Source of the DNA: Procambarus clarkii
Taxonomy: Eukaryota; Arthropoda; Malacostraca; Decapoda; Cambaridae
Assembly (NCBI RefSeq): GCF_040958095.1
Contig: NC_091188.1
Location: 9,646,270-9,710,269, forward strand
Direction: 5' to 3'
Length of the DNA: 64,000 nt
Shown: one piece after another, positions 32,883-43,835 of the stretch
Position numbering within the stretch: the first letter of the stretch is position 1
How the letters are laid out: each line of letters begins with the position of its first letter
Made by a program: the position numbers and the translations under genes
The notes under the pieces: generated by a model
The model's database searches: none
Seen by the model: the letters and a program-made list of their open reading frames with translations, nothing else
Told to the model about the DNA's origin: nothing

Positions 32883-33755
32883 ATGGGACTACCTGGTGTT
32901 ATGGGACTACCTGGTGTTATGGGACTACCTGGAGTTATGGGACTACCAGGTGTTATGGGACTACCTGGTGTTATGGGGCTACCAGGTGTTATGGGACTAC
33001 CAGGTGTTATGGGACTACCTGGTGTTATGGGACTACCAGGTGTTATGGGACTACCAGGTGTTATGGGACTACCAGGTGTTATGGGGCTACCAGGTGTTAT
33101 GGGACTACCAGGTGTTATGGGACTACCTGGTGTTTTGGGACTACCTGGTGTTATGGGACTACCTGGAGTTATGGGACCACCTGGTGTTATGGGACTACCT
33201 GGTGTTATGGGACTACCTGGTGTTATGGGACTACCTGGAGTTATGGGACCACCTGGTGTTATGGGACTACCTGGTGTTATGGGACTACCTGGTGTTATGG
33301 GACTACCTGGAGTTATGGGACTACCTGGTGTTATGGGACTACCTGGTGTTATGGGACCACCTGGTGTTATGGGACTACCTGGTGTTATGGGACTACCTGG
33401 TGTTATGGGACTACCTGGTGTTATGGGACTACCTGGTGTTATGGGACTACCAGGTGTTATGGGACTACCTGGTGTTATGGGACTACCTGGAGTTATGGGA
33501 CTACCTGGTGTTATGGGACTACCTGGTGTTATGGGACTACCTGGTGTTATGGAACTACAAGGTGTTATGGGACTATCTGGTGTTATGGGACTACCTGGAG
33601 TTATGGGACTACCTGGTGTTATGGGACGACCTGGTGTTATGGGACTACCTGGTGTTATGGGACTACCAGGTGTTATGGGACTATCTGGTGTTATGGGACT
33701 ACCTGGAGTTATGGGACTACCTGGAGTTATGGGACTACCAGGTGTTATGTATGAG
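32883..33755 (+). repeat. 18-bp minisatellite encoding a collagen-like Gly-X-Y repeat
   Basis: About 48 units of ATGGGACTACCTGGTGTT. One + frame from ATG 32883 reads (GLPGVM)n, with Gly at every third residue except one GAA near 33550. Variants are P/Q/S or L/P/R at X and Y plus silent CCT/CCA, GGT/GGA and GGA/GGG. The frame stays open to about 33809. The other two + frames are also open, there is no signal peptide and no flanking splice site was recognised, so a minisatellite is the safer call; a collagen-like coding exon is possible. Confidence 0.9.
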
Positions 33756-34034
33756 ACAGGAGCATCAGCAGTGATTCACACAGAAAACGGGGGAGGGCGG
33801 GATCTGTAAATACCGTTCCCTTCTCCTCTCAAATAATACACAACAGCATTTCGACGTCAAAATCCTCCAACGGACAAAATATGTTGTATCACAAATCACA
33901 TAGCCGCTCACAAAATTTCACATTTTCTATGCTTGGGTTGGGTTGGGTTAGGTTCGGGTAAATAGAGTACATTATTTTCTGTTGTGACAAATGGTGAGGA
34001 CGGGCAAGGCATCCCGTCTCGACAGGACATTTTC
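33756..34034. other. No gene recognised
   Basis: Contains GGGTTGGGTTGGGTTAGGTT near 33936, a short degenerate telomere-like stretch. Confidence 0.4.
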
Positions 34035-34200
34035 TTTACCAGTCATAGCGCTCTAGTCAGCTGTACCATGTCGTGGTACAGTCGACTAGAGTGCTTCCTG
34101 GAACACTCAGCGCATAGGTTCGAACCCTCTTCAGGGCTCCTGTGGATTTGTTCCTTGCTATATTACGTTATTGTGATGTATGTGTGTGTCAGGATTATTG
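34035..34200 (+). mobile_element. SINE-5, tRNA-derived
   Basis: B box GGTTCGAACCC (about 34118) with downstream CTCCTGTGGATTTGTTCC and GTGATGTATGTGTGTGTC. The head holds an inverted ACTCTAGTCGACTGTACCA duplication. Related to 46840 and 60570. Confidence 0.7.
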
Positions 34201-34365
34201 TTAAAGGTGTTAGCGAGGATACGAGCGAGGTAGGATGACGTAGCGAGAGGATACGAGCGACGGAAGAATGGAGCAGCGATGTCGCCCTCGGCAGCTCGTT
34301 TCTGGGAAAGAGGACAGTTGTCGGGCGATCACAGCTTAACTCGTAATGACAGGATATGGGAATCT

Positions 34366-34712
34366 GTCAGGCCTGTGACAGGGGGCCCTCGGTGCTTCCA
34401 TGGAACCCTCTCGTTGTCGCTCGGTGAGGCCTGTGACAGGGGGCCCGCGGTGCTGTCATGGAACCCTCTCGTCGTCGCTCGGTGAGGCCTGTGACAGGGG
34501 GCCCGCGGTGCTGCCATGGAACCCTCTCGTCGTCGCTCGGTGAGGCCTGTGACAGGGGGCCCTCGGTGCTGCCATGGAACCCTCTCGTCGTCGCTCGGTG
34601 AGGCTTGTGATAGGGGGCCCTCGGTGCTGTTATGGAACCCTCTCGTCGTCGCTCGGTGAGGCCTGAGACAGGGGGCCCTCGGTGCTGTCATGGAACCTTC
34701 TCGTTGTCGCCA
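34366..34712. repeat. 58-bp minisatellite, 6 copies
   Basis: Unit GAGGCCTGTGACAGGGGGCC+CTCGGTGCTGCCATGGAACCC+TCTCGTCGTCGCTCGGT. The minus frame of 120 codons is an artefact. Confidence 0.95.
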
Positions 34713-35065
34713 TTTTCGTAAAATTGTACAAATTTGGTTGCATCACGAGGGAGTGTTGCCAGCTGTGGGCTGGGTCAGCTTGCTTTCTTCACCGTCTCAT
34801 GATGAATGATGCTTTATTTTGCAGAGGACTTGTTCTTTGTAAATACTTATATGTTATAATGTCCAAGACATTCTACAACTTTGACATGTTCTTAGCTGTG
34901 TGTCTCTAGTTTGTAGCAACCTTGACCTTGACATGAACCTTGACTCTAGTTTGTGGAGGTGGAGCCACTACTTGGGTCGGCAGGATTACTGTAGTTAGAT
35001 CAACTAAGACAAATAGGTTGACATTTCGAATGTTCGGACACGTCAAGATATATGTGTTAACCAGT
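34713..35065. other. No gene recognised
   Basis: No motif. Confidence 0.4.
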
Positions 35066-36600
35066 GTGTGTGTGTACTCACCTATTTGTGCTTGCAGGAT
35101 CGAGCATAGGTTCTTGGATTCCGCCTTTCTAGCCATCGGTGGTTTACAGCAATGACTCCTGTCCCATTTCCCTATCATGTCTAGTTTTATAACTATGAAT
35201 AGAGTTTACTTCCACAACATGCTCCCTAAGTGCATTCCATTTTCCCACTACTCTCACGCTAAAAGAATACTTCCTAACATCCCTGTGACTCATCTGAGTT
35301 TCCATCTTCCATCCATGTCCCCTCGTTCTGTTACTATTCCGTGTGAACATTTCGTCTATGTTCACTCTGTCAATCCCTCTGAGTATTTTATACGTTCCTA
35401 TCATGTCCCCCCTCTCCCTTCTTCTTTCTAGTGTCGTAAGGTTCAGTTCCTTCAGGCGTTCTTCATACCCCATCCCTCGTAACACTGGGACGAGCCTCGT
35501 CGCAAATTTCTAAACCGGCGCGGCATACTCTAAGACTGGCCTCACGTAGGCAGTGTAAAGCGCCCTAAATGCCTCCTCACTTAGGTTTCTGAATGATGTT
35601 CTAATTTTCGCCAGTGTAGAGTACGCTGCTGTTGTTATCATATTTATATGTGCCTCAGGAGTTAGATTAGGTGTCACATCCACTCCCAGGTCTCGTTACA
35701 GGTAGGCAGTTTCCCTTCATTTTGTACTGTCCCTTTGGTCTCCTATCACCTGATTCCATTTCCATAATTTTTCTATTTGCTCGTGTTGAACTCCAGTAGC
35801 CATTTCTCTGACCATCTCTGCAACCTGTTTAAGTCCTCTTGGAGAATCCTACAATCCTCATCTGTCACAACTCTTCTCATTAATTTTGCCTTTTTTAGTA
35901 TCCACGGTGATACTTTGTCTGGTCCAACCGCTTTAGTTGCATCCAGTGTTGTCAACTGTTTCATTACCTCCTCTGCTGTCACCTCTATATCTGGTAGTCT
36001 TCCGTCTAGGGTCATCTCTTCTAGCAATGGGAGCCACTCAGGCTCGGTTGTGAACACTCCATGGAAACTGGCATTCAGTACCTCGCAGATTTCCTTGTCA
36101 CTTTCTGTATATGCCTCTTTTGTTTTCCTTAGTCTTGTCACTTGGTTATTTACCGACATCTTCCTTCATATATGGCGATGTAGTAATTTAGGTTGCTTTT
36201 TCGCTTTGACTGCAATATCATTCTCATAATTCCTTTCCGACACTCGTCTTATGTTAATGTAATCGTTCCTAGCTCTGTTACGTCTAATCCTGTTGTCCTC
36301 TGTCCTTTGTCTTCTGTACTTCCTCCACTCCCTCCTGCTTCTCATTTTTGCTTCCTGACATTGTCTATTAAACCATGGGTTATTATATTCCCTCCTGCTT
36401 TTTTCCTTTACTTTTGGAATATATCTCTCTTCAGCCTCCTTGCTTTTCCCTATGACTAGGTTAATCATATCTTGCACTGTTTTTTCTCTAATTTCTTCCT
36501 CCCACTGAACTTCTCCCAGGTAGTCCCTTATCCTTCTGTAGTCCCCTTTCCTGTAATCAACTCTCCTTTCCCAGACCTCTTGTCCCCTTGGTCACAACTT
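35066..36600 (-). mobile_element. LINE-A-related element with deleted polymerase core
   Basis: On the minus strand, in order: NNPWFNRQCQEAKMRSRREW and NDYINIRRVSERNYENDIAV (36166-36477); ATKAVGPDKVSPWILKKA running straight into KLMRRVVTDEDCRILQEDL and WLLEFNTSK (35773-36159); then MGYEERLKELNLTTLERRRE, MSHRDVRKYSFSVRVVGKWN and stop (35144-35485). Motifs from the DCQKAFD region to FADD are missing, so about 600 bp of the catalytic core is deleted. The tail at 35066 (GTACTCACCTATTTGTGCTT) is preceded by TGTGTGTGTG. Confidence 0.9.
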
Positions 36601-36611
36601 TGAGTTCCATC

Positions 36612-36726
36612 ATCTGTGTACTCACCTAGTTGTACTCACCTAGTTGTGTTTGCGGGGGTTGAGCTCTGGCTCTTTGGTCCCGCCTCTCAACCGTCAATCA
36701 ACTGATGTACAGATTCCTGAGCCTAC
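36612..36726 (-). mobile_element. LINE-A 3' end
   Basis: GTGTACTCACCTAGTTGTAC with the tail unit doubled (ACTCACCTAGTTGT twice), then the UTR to CCTGAGCCTACT, where (GT)n begins. It sits beside the larger minus-strand LINE, as an independent insertion. Confidence 0.88.
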
Positions 36727-36789
<63 letters not shown>

Positions 36790-36790
36790 T
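36727..36790. repeat. (GT)n / (TGTATG)n microsatellite
   Basis: GT units with TATG interruptions at the inner (5') end of the truncated LINE tail. Confidence 0.93.
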
Positions 36791-37079
36791 CACCTAGTTT
36801 CACATTCATGACGTGTTTTAGACAGGATCTCTTAGAGTTCACCTGATTACTTCATCACCGACATAAGCCAGCCTCAGTGACCCCTCCCCCCCTCACTCAC
36901 GCACTCCTATAGAATCATATTATTTTATTATAATATAAATGTTAGACTTTAGGTGTTAAAAGGCCTGACATTATAAATCTAGGCTCCATAAAGGCCAATA
37001 AAGCCAAGAGTGCCGCAGCATCAGGTCCTCGCTCCCGAAGATAACGTTATTAAAACAAAACATTAAACCAGTGTTAAAA

Positions 37080-37197
37080 AAAGACGAGAAACTCTACCTT
37101 CACTTAAAAACTTTGACCCAAACATCTCAGTAACACGATTATCGCGAATAATTACCGATCTCAATTACGGGTTCACTATAACTTTACATGGAAACAA
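37080..37197 (+). mobile_element. SINE-3 long subfamily, left half (interrupted)
   Basis: AAACTTTGACCCAAACATCT, GATTATCGCGAATAATTACC and ACGGGTTCACTATAAC match 26375-26450. The right half (GACATTTCGTCCCGAGCAGC, 37460-37500) resumes after MITE-1. Confidence 0.75.
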
Positions 37198-37458
37198 GGG
37201 GGCAGATTCACGAAAGCACTTACGCAAACACTTACGAACCTGTACATCTTTTGTCAATCTTTGGTGGCTTTGTTTACAATTATTAAACAGTTAATGAGCT
37301 CCGAAACACCAGAAGGCTGTTTATAACAATAACAACAGTTGATTGGCATGTTTTCATGCTTGTAAACTGTTTAGTAAATGTAACCAAAGCCGTCAAAGAT
37401 TTTGGAAAGATGTACACGTTCGTAAGTGCTTGCGTAAATGCTTCGTGAATCTGGCCCC
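37198..37458. mobile_element. MITE-1, about 260 bp, nested in SINE-3
   Basis: Terminal inverted repeats GGGGGCAGATTCACGAAAGC and the complement ending TTCGTGAATCTGGCCCC, with subterminal CACTTACGAAC/GTTCGTAAGTG pairs and TACATCTTTT inverted near AAGATGTACA. No coding capacity. The second copy at 58808 is about the same length. The host SINE-3 is cut between ACATGGA and GACATTTCG. Confidence 0.87.
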
Positions 37459-37682
37459 AGGACATTTCGTCCCGAGCAGCTGAGTGTAAACAACAGCATC
37501 AGGTGAGCAAGAAGCGTTCCTGGGATACCTGAGTGAGTGTGTGTGAGGGTCGACCCCAGGAATGTCGTCTCCAGTTACCGGCAACAGTCAAAAATGTTGA
37601 CTCTCCCTGGCTGGAAGCCAAGAGGGACAGGCCAACACCTGACCCCTCTGGCTGTAAGGTCACACTCTTTCCTCTTCCTTGA

Positions 37683-37735
37683 GGTGATTTCGGGGCTTAG
37701 CGACCCCCGCGGCCCGGTCGTCGACCAGGCCAACT
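37683..37735. mobile_element. SINE-1-associated fragment
   Basis: GAGGTGATTTCGGGGCTTAG and GCGGCCCGGTCGTCGACCAGG match 23653-23697. Confidence 0.65.
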
Positions 37736-37787
37736 TCGGTAAAATCATTATTCTTTAATGTTTTTCCAGATTATGAGGACCCGCAAC

Positions 37788-37880
37788 GGGCGTGGCTCAG
37801 TGGATCAGTTCAGTCTGTTCACAACCGAGAGGTTCTGAGATTTTCTTGTACCTGATGCATCTGTTCACCTAACAGTAAAT
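37788..37880 (+). mobile_element. tRNA-like SINE head
   Basis: An A-box region GGGCGTGGCTCAGTGGATCA and a downstream CACCTAACAGTAAATATATA body resemble SINE-1; the B box is degenerate. Confidence 0.45.
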
Positions 37881-38034
37881 ATATATTCATGAATTAGGCA
37901 GCTATTGTGGGGTTGCGTCCTCGGGAAGATCAGCCGTTTCTCTAGGCCTATAGAGCCTATAGGGAGACCTTAATAAGCCTAAAGGGCATCCTGTCTGAGT
38001 GATAAATGCTTCCTTGCAAAACGTGGTCTTGAAT

Positions 38035-38172
<138 letters not shown>

Positions 38173-38304
38173 CGCGTCCGATGCTTGGCTTTGACTTGCA
38201 AATTTAAAATAAAAAAAAAACACTATGCAAATCGTCTTTTTATGTGGCTTAGTAACAATAGAGTGACTCCTTGTTTTTCGTTGTACATCAGCGTCACGTG
38301 GCTG

Positions 38305-40205
38305 TTACGACAGCGTCCGGACTCTTACGACAGCGTCCGGACTCTTACGACAGCGTCCGGACTCTTACGACAGCGTCCGGACTCTTGCGACAGCGTCCGG
38401 ACTCTTACGACAGCGTCCGGACTCTTACGACAGCGTCCGGACTCTTGCGACAGCGTCCGGACTCTTACGACAGCGTCCGGACTCTTACGAGAGCGTCCGG
38501 ACTCTTGCGACAGCGTCCGGACTCTTACGACAGCGTCCGGACTCTTGCTACATCGTCCAGACTCTTATGACAGCATCCAGACTCTTATGACAGCGTCTGG
38601 ACTCTTACGATACCGTCCAGACTCTTGCGACAGCGTCCGGACTCTTGCGACAGCGTCCGGACTCTTGCGATAGCGTCCGAACTCTTGCGACAGCGTCTGG
38701 ACTCTTACGATAGCGTCCGGACTCTTACGATAGCGTCCGGACTCTTACGACAGCGTCCGGACTCTTACGACAGCGTCCGGACTCTTGCGACAGCGTCCGG
38801 ACTCTTGCGACAGCGTCCGGACTCTTGCGACAGCGTCCGGACTCTTGCTACATCGTCCAGACTCTTATGACAGCATCCAGACTCTTATGACAGCGTCTGG
38901 ACTCTTACGATACCGTCCAGACTCTTGCGACAGCGTCCGGACTCTTGCGACAGCGTCCGGACTCTTGCGATAGCGTCCGAACTCTTGCGACAGCGTCTGG
39001 ACTCTTACGATAGCGTCCGGACTCTTACGATAGCGTCCGGACTCTCACGACAGCGTCCAGACTCTTACAACAGCGTCCAGACTCTTACGACAGGGTCCGG
39101 ACTCTCACGACAGCGTCCTGACTCTTACGACAGCGTCCAGACTCTCACGACAGCGTCCGGACTCTCACGACAGCGTCCGGACTCTCACGACAGCGTGCGG
39201 ACTCATATAACAGCGTCCAGACTCATATAGCACCGTCCGGACTCATATAACAGCGTCCGGACTCACATAACAGCGTCCGGACTCATATAACAGCGTCCAG
39301 ACTCATATAACAGCGTCCAGACTCATATAACAGCGTCCGGACTCATATAACAGCGTTCGGACTCTTACGACAGCGTCCGGACTCTTACGACAGCGTTCGG
39401 ACTCTTACAACAGCGTCCGGACTCTTACGACAGCGTCCGGACTCATATAACAGCGTCCGGACTCATATAACAGCGTCCGGACTCTTACGACAGCGTCCGG
39501 ACTCTCACGACAGCGTCCGGACTCTCACGACAGCGTCCGGACTCTTACGACAGCGTCCGGACACTTATGACAGCGTCCGGACACTTATGACAGCGTCCGG
39601 ACACTTATGACAGCGTCCGGACACTTATGACAGCGTCCGGACTCTTACGACAGCGTCCGGACACTTATGACAGCATCCGGACTCTCACGACAGCGTCCGG
39701 ACTCTTACGACAGCGTCCGGACTCTTACGACAGCGTCCGGACTCTTACGACAGCGTCCGGACTCTTACGACAGCGTCCGGACTCTTATGACAGCGTCCGA
39801 ACTCTCACGACAGCGTCCGGACTCTTACGACAGCGTCCGGACTCATATAACAGCGTCCGTACGCTTACGACAGCGTCCGGACTCTTACGACAGCGTCCGG
39901 ACTCATATAACAGCGTTCGAACTCTTACGACAGCGCCCGGACCCTCACGACAGCGTCCGGACTCATATAACAGCGTCCGGACGCTTACGACAGCGTCCGG
40001 ACTCTCACGACAGCGTCCGGACTCATATAACAGCGTCCGGACTCATATAACAGCGTCCGGACTCTCACGACAGCGTCCGGACTCATATAACAGCGTCCGG
40101 ACTCTCACGACAGCGTCCGGACTCATATAACAGCGTCCGGACGCTTACGACAGCGTCCGGACTCATATAACAGCGTCCGGACGCTTACGACAGCGTCCGG
40201 ACTCT
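38305..40205. repeat. 20-bp minisatellite, about 94 copies
   Basis: Unit ACTCTTACGACAGCGTCCGG. Every unit keeps exactly 20 bp across 1.9 kb; variation is by substitution only (TTACGA, TTGCGA, CATATAA, TCACGA types). A block of about 220 bp at 38525-38745 is repeated identically 300 bp later at 38825-39045. Variant types are clustered: TTGCGA on the left, CATATAA and TCACGA on the right. Long open frames are artefacts. Confidence 0.98.
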
Positions 40206-40439
40206 GCCATATTGCTGGAGTTTTCTGTCAGATTACTGGTGGCATCTGTGCCGTGCCAGCTGGCCTGGGTGAGCCCCACAGCTGCCTGGACCCACAGGTG
40301 GCACCGCTGCCAGCTGGTGCCAGCTGTGGGCCAGGAGATGGTCAGCTTAACTTTGCTTAATTCCTGTTGTTGGGGGGACAGGAAGCCTGCACTTGTGCTT
40401 TTTAAGCTCATCCTTCCCTATGTCAGCTGTTGACCTCCC
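40206..40439. other. No gene recognised
   Basis: Contains TGCCAGCTGG repeated (40254, 40310), otherwise unremarkable. Confidence 0.4.
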
Positions 40440-40630
40440 CCTCGGATGCCACCCAGTTGCCTAATTCCCGGGCATCTCTGTCTTACTGCTAGGTGAACAG
40501 AGGCATCAGGCCCAAAGGAAAAAGTACCCAACCGCTGCTGTCCCGCCTGGGGGGGAAATAATGAACCCGGAGCCCCTTCCAGTTGTGTGCCGAGGACGTA
40601 GACTATTGCGCTACAAGACCCACTATTCGA
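40440..40630 (-). mobile_element. Diverged SINE-1
   Basis: Minus-strand CACCTAGCAGTAAGACAGAG and a tRNA-like head region near 40560-40625 (AGCGCAATAGTCTACG on the minus strand). Old copy. Confidence 0.55.
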
Positions 40631-40874
40631 CCTATTTTATCTGCGATTAGTTTCATGGCATTTGAAAAAAGGCTAAATTAGTTGTTCCTGGAACTCACTA
40701 GGAATGAGCTCCGTGACCAACTAACCTCCGGCAACACTCGTGGTGAGATTCAGGCACTTTTTCCACAAACTTCTGATGCGTACTCGGGTCCCTCTGGACC
40801 CTTCATGTGAGACAAAGTTTACCCTTAGTGTATCTCGCGTATAGACGTCGATATCAGCGGTAAAAGGCGATATT

Positions 40875-41850
40875 GTGCTCCCACAGTAATCAGGGGGCTG
40901 GTAGACACTCCCACAGTAACCAGGGGGCTGGTAGACACTCCCACAGTAACCAGGGGGCTGGTAGACACACTCCCATAGTAACCAGGATGCTGGTAGACAC
41001 ACTCCCATAGTAACCAGGATGCTGGTAGACACACTCCCACAGTAACCAGGGGGCTGGTAGACACACTCCCATAGTAACCAGGATGCTGGTAGACACACTC
41101 CCACAGTAACCAGGGGGCTGGTAGACACTCCCACAGTAACCAGGGGGCTGGTAGACACTCCCACAGTAACCAGGGGGCTGGTAGACACACTCCCACAGTA
41201 ACCAGGGGGCTGGTAGACACACTCCCACAGTAACCAGGGGGCTGGTAGACACACTCCCACAGTAACCAGGATGTTGGTAGACACACTCCCACAGTAACCA
41301 GGGGGCTGGTAGACACACTCCCACAGTAACCAGGGGCTGGTAGACACTCTCACAGTAACCAGGGGCTGGTGGACACACTCCCACAGTAACCAGGGGGCTG
41401 GTAGACACACTCCCACAGTAACCAGGGGGCTGGTAGACACACTCCCACAGTAACCAGGGGGCTGGTAGACACACTCCCACAGTAACCAGGGGGCTGGTAG
41501 ACACTCCCACAGTAACCAGGGGCTGGTAGACACTCCCACAGTAACCAGGGGCTGGTAGACACACTCTCACAGTAACCAGGGGCTGGTGGACACACTCCCA
41601 CAGTAACCAGGGGGCTGGTAGACACACTCCCACAGTAACCAGGGGGCTGGTAGACACTCAAACAGTAACCAGGGGGCTGGGAGACACACTCCCACAGTAA
41701 CCAGGGGGCTGGTAGACACACTCCCACAGTAACCAGGGGGCTGGTAGACACTCCCACAGTAACCAGGGGGCTGGTAGACACACTCCCACAGTAACCAGGG
41801 GGGCTGGTAGACACACTCCCACAGCAACCAGGGGGTCGGTAGGGTGGACC
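40875..41850. repeat. 30/32-bp minisatellite, about 31 copies
   Basis: Unit CACAGTAACCAGGGGGCTGG+TAGACAC(AC)TCC; the 2-bp AC expansion and one G loss in the GGGGG run create 29-, 30- and 32-bp units. Minus open frames of up to 272 codons are artefacts. Confidence 0.97.
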
Positions 41851-41982
41851 CCACACACCACCCTGGGAGGGGGTCAAGGCTCCCACGTGTCCAGGGTTTC
41901 AGGAAAATATTTGAGATTCCGTTTTTCCCTCCAGGGAGCAGTGCTGTTAGTTGTTCAGGCTGGTGGTTCAAGGTCTGTGTTA

Positions 41983-42800
41983 CAGAGGGCGGTTGTTGTT
42001 GAGGGCGGGTGTTGTTGAGGACGGGTGTTGTAGAGGACGGGTGTTGTTGAGGGCGGGTGTTGTTGAGGACGGGTGTTGTAGAGGACGGGTGTTGTTGAGG
42101 GCGGGTGTTGTAGAGGACGGGTGTTGTTGAGGGCGGGTGTTGTAGAGGACGGGTATTGTTGAGGGCGGGTGTTGTTGAGGGCGGGTGTTGTTGAGGGCGG
42201 GTGTTGTAGAGGACGGGTGTTGTTGAGGGCGGGTGTTGTTGAGGGCGGGTGTTGTAGAGGACGGGTGTTGTTGAGGGCGGGTGTTGTAGAGGACGGGTGT
42301 TGTAGAGGACGGGTGTTGTAGAGGACGGGTGTTGTAGAGGGCGGGTGTTGTAGAGGGCGGGTGTTGTAGAGGACGGGTGTTGTAGAGGGCGGGTGTTGTA
42401 GAGGACGGGTGTTGTAGAGGGCGGGTGTTGTAGAGGGCGGGTGTTGTAGAGGACGGGTATTGTTGAGGACGGGTGTTGTAGAGGACGGGTGTTGTAGAGG
42501 ACGGGTATTGTTGAGGACGGGTGTTGTAGAGGACGGGTGTTGTTGAGGGCGGGTGTTGTAGAGGACGGGTGTTGTAGAGGACGGGTGTTGTAGAGGACGG
42601 GTGTTGTTGAGGGCGGGTGTTGTAGAGGGCGGGTGTTGTAGAGGGCGGGTGTTGTAGAGGGCGGGTGTTGTAGAGGACGGGTGTTGTAGAGGACGGGTGT
42701 TGTTGAGGGCGGGTGTTGTAGAGGGCGGGTGTTGTAGAGGACGGGTGTTGTAGAGGACGGGTGTTGTAGAGGGCGGGTGTTGTAGAGGGCGGGTGTTGTA
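41983..42800. repeat. 16-bp minisatellite, about 51 copies
   Basis: Unit GAGGACGGGTGTTGTA, with binary variants GAC/GGC and GTA/GTT. No indel breaks the 291-codon minus frame, which is itself an artefact. Confidence 0.98.
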
Positions 42801-42884
42801 CATGGTGTTTGGGTGTACTATTATCAGCACTAGTGTTTTAATGTCTTATTGTTGGGTGTTTGTTGATATTATCAGGTGAGAAAT

Positions 42885-43265
42885 TCCAACTTTGCGCTGC
42901 TGTGGACTATAGGCACCTCTGAGGGAGGCGTCCTCAGCCCTGCGCCGCTGTGGACTATAGGCACCTCTGAGGGAGGCGTCCTCAGCCCTGCGCCGCTGTG
43001 GACTATAGGCACCTCTGAGGGAGGCGTCCTCAGCCCTGATGAAGGTGTTAATGTGCTAAACGTTGTGGCTGGCAAACTCAACAAACATTTCATTAGTTAT
43101 GCTAATGATGTATTGATGCACGCCACGTGGTATACTAATTCTCAAAAGGTATACTAATTCTATTCAGCAAAAGTATAAGTCTCATGTTTGAACGTTGGCG
43201 CCCACTCAAAATGGGAGAGGATGATTGGAGGATGCAACTGTGTGATGGACCTCCGCGTGACTATG
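42885..43265 (+). mobile_element. LINE reverse-transcriptase fragment with a triplicated motif
   Basis: A 48-bp unit repeated three times (42899-43036) encodes WTIGTSEGGVLSPAPL; EGGVLSP is the QGxxLSP-type RT motif. It is followed by NKHFISYANDVLM, an RT YADD-like motif with Asn replacing Asp, and ATWYTNSQK. It continues to about 43265 without a clear frame. Confidence 0.7.
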
Positions 43266-43282
43266 TCGTAATGTTGGTGTTT

Positions 43283-43420
43283 TGAAATTGAAATTGAAAT
43301 AAGTTTATTGAGGTAAAATACACACAAAGGGATGAGGTAGCTCAATCTATTCTCACCCCGTTCAGTACATCGTGTTAATACATACGTAGACACACTTACT
43401 GTTGATGTTGTAAATGCTAA
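43283..43420. repeat. Dispersed repeat shared with 60220-60345
   Basis: AAATTGAAATAAGTTTATTG, GGTAAAATACACACAAAGGG and CTATTCTCACCCCGTTCAGT are the same in both. Probably a LINE 3' end; TTTATTG and an oligo-A-like start suggest minus orientation. Confidence 0.8.
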
Positions 43421-43439
43421 ACACCCTCACTCCATACAT

Positions 43440-43625
43440 ACTCATGTCTTATCTATATATACAACACCTTCTTCCTAAATGCTAATCGTGATCTGAAACT
43501 TTTCCTTGTTAGGTATAATAAAATTCATGACTACCACACCAGAAATAAATATCACTTTGATATTCCCAGAGTCAGGCTAAAGCTGTTTAAACACTCCATG
43601 CAAATAAAAGCACTCCATGCCTATG
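43440..43625 (+). mobile_element. LINE C-terminal coding fragment
   Basis: The reading NKIHDYHTRNKYHFDIPRVR followed by LKLFKHSMQIKAL matches the NTRNK...PRV...KNS motif near the C-terminus of several LINE reverse transcriptases. No stop context is intact. Confidence 0.65.
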
Positions 43626-43632
43626 TCCAACC

Positions 43633-43835
43633 ACTTGGGCTGGACGGTAGAGCGACGGTCTAGCTTCATGCAGGTTGGTGTTCAATCCCCCGACCGTCCA
43701 AGTGGTTGGGGCACTATTCCTTCCCCCCGTCCCATCCCAAATCCTTATCCTGATCCCTTCCAAGTACTATATAGTCGTAATAGCGTGGCGCTTTTCCCTG
43801 ATAATTCCCACCCTCCCTCCCTCCCTCCCTCCCTG
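43633..43835 (+). mobile_element. SINE-2, tRNA-derived, best copy
   Basis: GGACGGTAGAGCGACGGTCT (A-box region), GTTCAATCCCCCGACCGTCC (B box and closing arm), CCCATCCCAAATCCTTATCC, ACTATATAGTCGTAATAGCG, then a (CCCT)n tail at 43811-43834. The tail suggests the 3' end of the element. Confidence 0.85.

Noticed and set aside
38305-40205. CRISPR-like array (about 94 regular 20-bp units)
   Set aside because: Units are contiguous with no unique spacers, and the context is eukaryotic.
40721-42830. Minus-strand frames of 178 to 291 codons
   Set aside because: Derived from the 30/32-bp and 16-bp minisatellites; no non-repetitive coding part.
43633-43710. Functional tRNA gene
   Set aside because: Same head occurs in five SINE-2 copies followed by a common body; arms do not all pair.
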